NCBI GenBank assembly: GCA_021229015.1
Contig: CM037782.1
Coordinates: 42,151,226-42,215,225, forward strand
Length of the DNA: 64,000 bases
Reading direction: 5' to 3'
DNA from: Solen grandis
Lineage: Eukaryota; Mollusca; Bivalvia; Adapedonta; Solenidae
Shown here in pieces: positions 38,472 through 47,404 of this stretch (positions are counted from its first letter, which is position 1; every line of letters begins with the position of its first letter). Position numbers and translations under genes: made by a program. The notes below the pieces were generated by a model. It worked only from the letters and a program-made list of their open reading frames with translations. It was not told the origin of the DNA and made no database searches.

Positions 38472-41400
38472 GTAAGCATACGTCTTCCCTTCGTTGCTGA
38501 AACATGATTCTTTTTTCGCTAGCTTGACGGGGGGGGGGGGGGGGGCATTCTCAGTATCATTTAATCTTTCAGTTTAATTCCTTTATATACAGCAGTATGG
38601 AACATTTCTCCAGCATACCGCGTGCGCGTAAATTTTTACCATGAATGATTCTGCTTTGATCAACTCATCGTCGGGTACCCAAGATATACCAATAAAACAA
38701 AGGTCAATTAACTGGGAAAAAACGTTTACATCTGATAAGATTATTCAAACTTCATTTTCTAACCCGCCATTGAGGGTTCTGATGTAGTTCTAAACACAAT
38801 ATCGGCGCATCACACACATCTCTATAGAGAGAAATTAACAATGGGGTAACTTTTGTCAAGTATTTTTATAAGACTTAATTAATAGTGTATTTCAACAATT
38901 AATAACAAAACCAGTCAGACTTTCTTTCCCTCATTAATATTTCAAAAACAAGGGAAATATCTTTAAATGGTTGACGCTTTCCCTAGAAACCCCCGATGCC
39001 CCTTTAACTAGAAAAAAAATTTTTTTAAAATTTTTTTATGTAAAATAATCTATTCTTAGCGAATTTAAAAAAAATTTTCCCATGGATTCTGATTGCCAAA
39101 ACCCATAAAGTCCAAAATTAAAATCCCAACACAATTATTTTTTATTTATACATTTAAGTTCAAATAATTAAAAAAGGTACTTTTTTAAAAAACGTTAAGG
39201 GGCCTCCAATCAAAAAAATTTACATTTTCCTCTGCAGATTTTTCCCACCGGGGGGGCAAAACATGGTCATCAAATTACTGTGGTAACACTCGTGACTGGG
39301 GGTACAAAGGAAGCCCTCGTGTTTTTCTCGAAAAACCCAAACCCCCCTTTACCACAAGCTTCCAAAAAAAGGGAACCCGATCGAGATTATTTAAAAAATC
39401 ACTCCCGGAAATGAAATTTTCCTTGAAAAACACCATTGCACAAAAAAAAACCGAATTTATGTTGGGAACATCGAAAAAAAATTTCTCAAATTAATCAAGA
39501 AAAACACTGATTTATTAAATTCCCCCAAATTAAATACCAAATTACCATTTTTGAGAAAATTTCCCTATTAAAACTCTCTCACTGTAAAACATGAAAATAA
39601 AGTTTCTGTATAAAAAATTTTAAATATGTATCATAAAATTTTAAATTTTTTCTAAAATATTAAAAAACCCTTTTAAAACATTGAACCGAAAAAAAAGTAA
39701 AAAATTTAAAAACCAGGGGCCCCAACGAGTGTAAAGTGCAACTTTGAATATAAATTTTATAAAATTTTAATAAATTTACCCAATCAAGCCGTTAAAAAAT
39801 TTAACAAAACCCCTTTTTTGGAAAAATTCGTCAAAAATTTTTTTTTCGTCGTCTCGAAACGTAAACCATACCGCACGATTCGTTACTTTATTTTAAATCA
39901 CCACAAACCGAAATTATCGATCTGCCCCCGACCCTTCCCTGAAAAATTTAAATTTTGCCCCTTTTTTTTTTTTTTTCTCTTAACCCTGCCCCTGATCCCC
40001 TTTTCCACCTTGAAAACCAAGTCCTCAACTTCTTTCGGGGGGTCAAAAGTCGAAAATGTTCGCTTTTTAGTAAAAATTTTAAACCAACCCCCCCAAAAAA
40101 ACAACTTTTTGGTATAGAAAAAAAAAGTGCATTTATTTACATAGAAAAAAGGGTTTTAACTGACATTTCCCCGGGCCTATATTATACATATTCCCCTATC
40201 AGTGAATATCCCTACCTTGGCAAACCAAATCTTTTTTTTCATATAATTTAAAATAAACAAAAATTTCATTTTCCAAAAATTTTCATTATTTTCTCCCAAA
40301 AAATCAAAATATATACATGTAAAACCCAATTAAAAAAAAACCTTGAAATTTTCCCATTTTTTTGGGATTAAATATTTCTTATTTTAAAAAAAAAAGTTTA
40401 AAAAAAAAATTAAACCCCCAAGTAAAAAAAAAAAGAATGTGACCCCTTCAGCCAAATAAACAGGGGTAAATTTTTTTGGGAAATTAAGTAGTTTTTTTTT
40501 AAAAAAAATTTACCAAATTATCAAAACAAATTTAAAAATAAATTTTTTAAAGCTGTTTCCCTCTTTTTTTATAAAAATTTTTCCCCGCCTAAAAGGGTTT
40601 TAATCAAAAATCACGAAGAATAAAAAAAACACAAAATTTTTTGCATTTTAAATTTAAAAAGAAAAAGGGGTAAGGAAAAAAAACCCAAAAAACAGGAATA
40701 CGTCATTTTCTATTGCCCAAAAAAAAACGGGAATTTTTTTAAAACAAAGCAACGATTTATATCAAGCATGGGGGTTTCATGGGGGACTAACAATAGCCCC
40801 TACATCATGGACATTTTATATCATATATTTAAAAACTACACGGCCTTGCAATTAAAACATCCACGCACACAAAATTTAAAAACCAAACCATTTTTAAAAA
40901 AAACCCCAATTTTAACCCGCGCAATTTTTAGCATACAAAAAGGGAACGACGTCATACTTAAACGCATAATTTTTCGCCAAAAATGCAAGAAATACAAATT
41001 TCAATAAATATTCCTTATTAAAATTTAATTTTTTACGCATTAACTTATAATAATTTAAATTCCGTCCACAAAATCTCCGGGCAAAAAAATTATCCCCAAT
41101 AATAATTTAGAAGAATGGTTTAAATTTTTTTCTTTTACATAAAGGGGGAAAATCCCAAAAACGGGGAAACCATTTTTTTTTTCAGAAGTCCAAGGGGGAC
41201 CATTTACTATATTAAATTTAAAATTTCATGACCTCACTATAGTCCAAGAAAAAAAATTTTTTAAAAGTTTTTAAAATTTTATCCCCCCCTTTGGTTCTTT
41301 GGAAAACCGGGGCCAGCAGGATTAATTTTTTTTTTGGGATTTTTATAAAAAAAAACAGGATAACCCCAGCCAAATTTTTATCAGTTTTTTACCATTTTTA

Positions 41401-41700
41401 TGGCAAAGGGCCCCCTTTGGACGCAAGTTTCTTTTCCCCCTTTTCCCCACATAAAAAAACAATTGGCCGGGGGTGATGAAGCTTGCAAAAAAAATTTGTT
41501 TTAAAAAGGAAACTTTTAAAATACCCCAAAACCAAATTGCTTTAAAACAAGCTTTCATTTTCCCATATCCCCACTCCTTTTCACACCTTTCGCCATTGCT
41601 TCGCCCCAATATTATCACAAAGGGGGGCCAAAAATTAAATCGCTCCCAATCAAAACGCACCGGAACGCAAAATGGGAAAGCCTGGGTTTATAATAGTGAA
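38472..41700. other. Stretch without recognised gene; mostly low-quality
   Basis: Quality is good to about 38990 (a poly-G run lies at 38528-38545) and then falls, with swollen homopolymers. The last exon expected for VDE-like copy 1 should lie here but was not recognised. Confidence 0.6.
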
Positions 41701-42303
41701 GAGGAATTATCCGAGAATTTCCCCCGTTTGGCGTAACGCAATACCGACAACGGGGGACATTACCGAAACAAGGGAAAGGGAAAGGAACTCCAGACGAAAA
41801 TGGGACAAAAAACCCATTGAAACATTTTGTGTGAGCAAACGCGTCTTTGCCATAAATATCTTCACTTATAAGACTGAAAGACGGTTTAGTGTCATTCATT
41901 ACAATTTTTACTTCGCCCATTGCGACGACGGGACGCTTTACCGATTGAGTTGTTTTTTTCTGTGCTTACTTTGGCTTCCCATAATTAGAACAGTTTATGT
42001 TCTCAACATTTAAACCCCATCAGCGCCGAATATATTTTAAGTTCCCTACCGGTGTTTACACCAATAGATGGCAGTATTGAGATTTTGCAAGCACTTTGTT
42101 TTGTTTTTTATTTGACCAAAATTCTGGTTGCTATGGTAACGGAAAATTTATGCACCTCACCGTAGGGAACTCAAGTGTTGCGTGGCAACACCAGTTACTT
42201 GTTGAAAGATATTTCTTGTTTAAAGATAGTTGTTTCTACTGTAATATTCGCTGTTATGACGTGAGGACATGAATTTGTTCATAATGATGTTTCCTGCTAT
42301 TTT

Positions 42304-42305
<2 letters not shown>

Positions 42306-42337
<32 letters not shown>
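42306..42337. repeat. (GA)n microsatellite
   Basis: About sixteen AG units in uninterrupted order. Confidence 0.95.
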
Positions 42338-42340
<3 letters not shown>

Positions 42341-42852
42341 TTCAACATATCTCTATCTATTTCATTAATAAGGGGCAAACGTAAGTATAACGAATGATTA
42401 ATTGAAATGAAAATGAGCAGTAAGACAAGACCGTCGTTTGCAGCAGAAGATTATTCAAAACGATATTTCCATACCAATTTTTTAAACAATATCGGCGGCC
42501 CTGCACCAGACGATGCACTGCAGGATATTGCGCATTACGCACACTATCACGTGATTCGAGACTGATAAGTACAAGTACATGCAATCGCATTTCTAAATAT
42601 GAACAAAAATATTTACCAACTCAGCATATTTATTATTACTTATATGGTGCATGGACGGGTCAAACATATCTTAACTATAGCTGTAACTTGCAACTGTAGA
42701 AAACAATATTAAAGATAAAATATAATTAATTCTTTTAGAGAAAATATGAGCTCTCATGATTCAAAGACCTGTAAAAGGTCTTTGCGTGATTAAGAGATAA
42801 AATTTCTAGACATCTGGAAGGCTCGGGTACATGAACATCGTGAGAAACAATC

Positions 42853-43080
42853 TTAACCCTTTCCCTCATAACAGACTCATTTTGACGCACTCAATAGGTA
42901 CCACATAAAGCCTGATCTGCAGAAAACCACAGTAAAACCTTACCAGATTTAATTATAAAGTCCTCATTTCCAACCACTGAGAGCAGCGAACAGCATAAAA
43001 CCTGATCAGCCTGCGAGTTACTCGCAGGCTGATCTGGTTTTATGTTGTTTCATGGTGTCCTCTATGAGGGAAAGGGTTAA
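42853..43080. mobile_element. piggyBac-like MITE, intact copy
   Basis: A 228-bp element with perfect 18-bp ends, TTAACCCTTTCCCTCATA at the left and its exact reverse complement TATGAGGGAAAGGGTTAA at the right. The outermost TTAA is the target site used by piggyBac transposases, and CCC/GGG as next bases is typical of that superfamily. The centre is the palindrome CAGCCTGCGAGTTACTCG..GGCTG (about 43008-43032). No coding capacity. A second copy lies at 31755-31985. Confidence 0.8.
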
Positions 43081-43801
43081 CAAGCAAACGCAAATTTTGC
43101 TAATAGATTAATTAGTATTTATTACACGTGTTCTCATGGACGTCCATCTAGTTGTAAAAATACATCTGAAAACAATGTTGGCTTCCCATGAATTTGGACA
43201 ACGGAACGAGTAGAATATTGGTTTCCGACGATGCATGTTACGCCCTATCATCCCAAGTCCCACCCTATATCTGAAAAGAGATCAAATGTGTGCATGCTAT
43301 CAATATCAAACAATAACTGCAAAACCTTGTTTTAATTTTTTAAAAATATAATTCAAAGAGCATATCAACAATGAAAACAGAATACATACGTGTACGGCTG
43401 CTGAATCATTATACTTACATGTTATGTGCAAGAATGGGGAAAAAAATGATATCAGCTATGAGCGGGACAGCAGACAGGATAATCACAAAGAGTTTTTAGG
43501 GACTCAATTGAATCTAGTCCTGTAAAATATTTTTTAAAGCAACATCACACACATACACAAAGTAAAGATAAATGAATGATTAATCACGTGATCATTGATT
43601 TGGGTCATATCATAGGAGGACTTTCTTCTCTGAAATTATTTGGAAATGGGACACATGCAGCAGATAATTATCAGTGATGTGATTTCTGGGTTTCATATTT
43701 TTTGTTGTAGCTGGTACACTAGTATATATATTTATCAGTTTAGACATTGGCTAAACGTAGAACATTGTTATAAAGATCTCAATATACTAAATCTTTTCGA
43801 A
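43081..43801. other. Upstream region of VDE-like copy 2
   Basis: AT-rich, no repeat family recognised. ATTAATCACGTGATCATTGA near 43580 contains an E-box CACGTG. Transcription start not identifiable by eye. Confidence 0.4.
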
Positions 43802-45238
43802 ATGTTTTCTTACTGGACTTTGCTGAAATATATTGTGATAATACAATTACTATCATGTACTACAGCCTTGCTAGAAGGACTACTTGGTATCATGGCGTGG
43901 GTGGTAACCCGATGTATTTTGCATAATGGAGCATTGTGGAAAACAATCTGCGGCATGCGTGGCGGATGAAGACTGTCGCGCAACCATGGAATGCATGGCG
44001 AAGTGTGGCATGACCAACAACTCGTGCATGTATCCGTGCATAAATACTTACGAGGATGCTATTTTCGATTCTTTCATGAAATGTTTGGTAGATGACCATC
44101 ACTGTCTCGATTTGGAGCCTGCGGATCCGACATTTCGGTGCACTCCGCCGAAGTCGGTAGTCACAGACTTTTCCCTGTCTCAGATGAACGTACCTGTATA
44201 TTGTGATGGGACTGAACAAGGACTATGATTGCTTCGATTGCCAGATATCTACTTACATGCCCGCCTCGTTCCTACTAATTTGACCTGAAAGAACTGTATG
44301 ACGTCATGACGTTAAATGGTTCCGTCCCGGCACCGATCTGTTGTACAACAGGTTGAACAAAAAAGACCACGATTGGCGGTGTGACTATACCAACCACATC
44401 GGTAACCATGTATGAAAAGTGCAGTTTAGGTGTCCAAGTAGTCTTGCATATAAAGAAATGAAATATTTCTCATTGTCAATATGATGATATCAATACATGA
44501 AAGCTAATACAATCGACGTCGAAAGTGTTATATCTTTATATTGATTCCTTGAACCCCGTTAACACAACTCGCTTTGATTACACTCCCTCGCCTGGTAGGT
44601 GCTCTTAAGCAAAGTTTAAGTTGTTATTATTGTTGGCCGTTTCAAGGCGATAATTTTTGGTACTTTTTTACAACAACAGGTTATGTACTATCTCCCTTTT
44701 TTTTTTTTTTTTTTTTGTTGTTGTGTTGTTGTTGTTGTTTTGTTCCATTTTGTCTTTGCTTGCCCCTCCTTCTTGTGTTCGATGTTGGATTTCTTATATG
44801 GCATTTTGTGTTTGCTTGCTTATTTAATTAATACTTTTTCGGACGTTTCATGAGCTGTACGGATGTGAAAAAGTGTAACCATTGGATTTTCGTAATTGAT
44901 TTAAATAAATTGATTAAAGCTATGCCTTTATAATAATTTATTTATTTTCTATATTCTTTTATGACCAAGAATTAAGTCAATCGCCTGTAGTTCTTAAGTG
45001 TGACTGCAGTGTCATTGCAATCCATTATTTTAGATTACGCCCCGTCTGGACGCTACATGATCGTCTACTACTGCGGGCTTATGTCCAAGGCATGGTGGTA
45101 CGAGGGGAACCTCGTCTACTCCAGGACCCCACGCTCAGTTCAGATGACCTGACACCGTCCTCCAAGGTGATCAAATCAACCATGGGACGATCTGCCGATG
45201 AATACTGTCGACCGAAAACAATAAATTGTACATCCTAA
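43802..45238 (+). CDS. VDE-like (violaxanthin de-epoxidase-like) protein, copy 2, two exons, frame-broken
   Basis: A signal-peptide-like start MFSYWTLLKYIVIIQLLSC (43802) is followed, in another frame, by the Cys-rich domain: MEHCGKQSAACVADEDC, KCGMTNNSCMYPCINTYEDA and MKCLVDDHHC (43926-44110). After a further frame change GLNKDYDCFDCQ (about 44210-44246) matches the VDE lipocalin signature, then LLYNRLNKKDHDW leads to a donor G|GTAACC at 44401/44402. The acceptor TTTTAG at 45028-45033 opens exon 2: YAPSGRYMIVYYCGLMSKAW, YEGNLVYSR and, in the next frame, a Cys-bearing tail ending NCTS with stop at 45236-45238 and AATAAA just before it. Splice phase is consistent. At least four frame breaks exist, so it is a pseudogene or the consensus is faulty. 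Predicted to be secreted; substrate unknown. About half the residues around the motifs match copy 1. Confidence 0.62.
44402..45033 (+). other. Intron of VDE-like copy 2
   Basis: Bounded by GTAACC and TTTTAG, phase 1. It contains a poly-T run and (TTG)n tract at about 44697-44740. A spliced host-type intron argues against plant or algal contamination. Confidence 0.6.
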
Positions 45239-45600
45239 TTTTTTCTGAATATTCGACCAACTTCATCGGGATTTTTATTTCAGCTTTAATTGAGAAACTA
45301 TGAGTCATTATTAATATTATGTATTTGTTTGTTTTATTATTTCAATAGCCTTTCTTAGCAGAAAAAAAATGAGTTGTATGCATGTATTAATATGCCTTAT
45401 AGAAGTAAAATGAAATAAGATATCCACTCTGACTATCTTCCAATGACTTGATATCATTTAGCTGAATAATAAAGATAGATATCGTAAACTATTCTTTTTC
45501 GCTAACACTTAATTAAATAAGCTTAATTTAATGTTATCAATTTTACGTCGAATGTGAAATAAGTTCTTACAACTTTTCGTAGTCGCTACATTATCACTGG
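45239..45600. other. AT-rich 3' flank, no gene seen
   Basis: AT-rich sequence after the VDE-like stop codon. No repeat or exon recognised. Confidence 0.5.
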
Positions 45601-45610
45601 ATCATGACGC

Positions 45611-45935
45611 CTTTTTTAGTTGAATCTGGGCGAGCTGCTCACACAATGTGTTCACCTTTTTTAGGTTTGAAATCTGGGGCGAGCTGCTCACACAATATGT
45701 TCACCTTTTTTTAGTTAATCTGGGACGAGCTGCTCACACAATATGTTCACCTTTTTTAGTTTAATCTGGGGCGAGCTGCTCACACAATATGTTCACCTTT
45801 TTTAGTTGAATCTGGGCGAGCTGCTCACACAATGCGTTCACCTTTTTTAGTTTAATCTGGGCGAGCTGCTCACACAATATGTTCACTTTTTTTAGTTGAA
45901 TCTGGGCGAGCTGCTCAAACAATGTGTTTTTCATT
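45611..45935. repeat. 45-bp minisatellite, about seven units
   Basis: Units read CTTTTTTAGTTGAATCTGGG then CGAGCTGCTCACACAATGTG and TTCAC, at 44-47 bp spacing. On the minus strand four successive units keep one frame (ILCEQLAQIQLKKVN-type 15-residue repeats), but other units shift the frame, and no start, splice or partner domain is seen. Treated as non-coding. Confidence 0.85.
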
Positions 45936-46197
45936 GTCTGGTTCTTGGCTGGTACCTTCACCTTACACTAAATAATCTGTGATTTTGAGTCGACCGGGAA
46001 CCGATCTACAAAACACATAGAAACTATTCGTGTATGCAACTCGCCCCTGCAAAAAGTATTTTTGGACACAGAAAATATAACATGAGATAATTTCGCGGGG
46101 TTTCACTTTCACGAATCAACAAAAAATGAAACATTCGTCTTGGCCAATTTAAAATTTTTTCCTTTTTTAACTTAAACCTTTTTTTTTCAATTTTACC

Positions 46198-46368
46198 CCC
46201 CCTCTCCCCGAGCGGGAAGGGGGAAAGGATTTTTTTTGTAGGGCCCCCGGGGTCCCCCAGCACCCCAGGGGGGGATCATACCCTTATTTTTTCCCGGGAG
46301 CCCCCCACACCATTTTTTCGCGACTAGACCCCAATTTAGTACCCAGCCCTAGGACGGCCCACAAACCC
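46198..46368 (+). repeat. Left terminal inverted repeat of the GC-rich element
   Basis: Read on the minus strand it gives, in order, a TACTAAAT phrase, CGCGAAAAAATG, GTGGGGGGCTCCCGGG, ATGATCC, GTGCTGGGGGACCCC and TACAAAAAAAA. The right end shows the same order on the plus strand. Differences are mainly homopolymer lengths. The outer limit is uncertain by about 10-20 bp. Confidence 0.75.
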
Positions 46369-46462
46369 TCCTTTCCCTCCGGGGAAAACCCGGGGTCAAG
46401 GGGGGCAAAAACCCCCTTTACAACAAAAACCATAGAAATTTCCCAAATTTTGATGGGTATTT

Positions 46463-46790
46463 TCGCATACATATACCCCCCTCACAATGAAAGGCAAACA
46501 CATCCCTTTTGGTTTTTGGTTCTAAAAAGCAATGTGGCAAGAGCTGTTTTGGGGAAAATTGTAAAATTTACCTTTCTCGCCTTAGAAAAGGGGCTGGGAC
46601 ACAGCCATGCATGTGCGTGGGAAGGGTGTTTTAAAAAAAAGGGTTGGGGGTTTTGCCAAAATTGGGCTATGAAAACACGGGTGTGCATTGGGAACGGACA
46701 AAAGGGTTTTACTGCTGGTTTAAAAGCGTCTACCGCCATAGAAATTTTTGTTTTTACAGATGTTATCGCATACATATACCCACCAACATG
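46463..46790 (+). promoter_or_regulatory. Duplicated pre-ATG motif TCGCATACATATACCC
   Basis: TCGCATACATATACCC occurs at 46463-46478 and again at 46766-46781, each time 8 bases before an ATG (46487 and 46788) with a CAC.A CA-type spacer. The TACATATA core is TATA-like. Two copies in front of start codons inside the left end suggest element promoter or start-region signals. Function is inference. Confidence 0.4.
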
Positions 46791-47402
46791 GCTACTTTGG
46801 ATGATTACATAAGCACTATTGGGAGAAAAACCAAGGGGACGTCAGAACCATTCACTCTCTATGATGTTGAAAAAAACATCTAGATGAGCCCTTTCCCCGA
46901 GGGGTCAAAGCGGCTTGTTAAAGCCCTTACAGCCTGAGAAATATCGACCTCCTCTACCCCAAAAACAAAAGAAGGATCCCAAAGGAAAGGCGATTGAGGA
47001 GGAATTTACCCTATCCCCCCGGATAACAAAAAACCCGGGAATCCGTGAAGGAATCAGGATGAGATTCTAGATTTTTCACCAAAAGAAAAGACAAACGAAC
47101 TCCCAAACCCCCCGCCCCGGGACAACAGTTTATCGACCTTGAGACCGGGTTTCTTTCCCCAAAGGCTCCCCCGTGAGTCGGGGGTTGGGGTTTTAACCAA
47201 CGCCAAAAGAGTTTTGGGGGTCGATGGTGCCGCCGCGGTCTTCCAACAGGAGGGTAGAGGAAAGCCCCTTGACATCAGTGCTCAAGTCCCCAAGGGCAGT
47301 ATCCCAGAGGGGCCCGGGATTCCCCGGATGCCCGCATCCCAAAAGGAGGGCAGCAGCGCTGCCGCACCCCTTCCAGATGGCGAATATAATTTTGAGGCTT
47401 AA
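46788..47402 (+). CDS. Unassigned left-end gene of the GC-rich element, frame-broken
   Basis: The start chosen is the ATG after the second TCGCATACATATACCC motif. It opens MATLDDYISTIGRKTKGTSE. Following the same frame, single stops interrupt at about 46881, 46935, 47000 and 47048, yet protein-like sequence continues (NAKRVLGVDGAAAVFQQEG, KPLDISAQVPKGSIPEGPG) to a TAA at 47403. The persistence of one frame over 600 bases with isolated stops suggests one damaged gene of about 200 codons, or the N-terminal part of the polymerase-helicase protein that follows. Charged and proline-rich; no domain recognised. Confidence 0.4.
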
Positions 47403-47404
47403 TT

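Larger units (their letters stand above)
41701..43080. other. Intergenic sequence with small repeats
   Basis: No exon was recognised. It holds a 15-bp inverted pair, AGTTCCCTACCGGTG (42040) and CACCGTAGGGAACT (42158-42171), bracketing about 130 bp, a (GA)n run at 42306-42337 and the MITE at 42853. Confidence 0.5.

Noticed and set aside
42040..42171. A second small MITE defined by AGTTCCCTACCGGTG/CACCGTAGGGAACT
   Set aside because: Only one copy is in the window, the inverted arms are short and imperfect, and no target duplication is visible, so it is mentioned only as an inverted pair.
37861..45238. Algal or plant contamination as the source of the VDE-like genes
   Set aside because: The genes sit on a contig with mollusc-type repeats and animal genes, copy 2 has an intron in AT-rich host-like sequence, and there are two diverged copies.
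45611..45961. Repeat protein with 15-residue units on the minus strand
   Set aside because: Several units change the frame, and there is no start context, splice signal or flanking domain. It is a minisatellite that is open by chance over four units.
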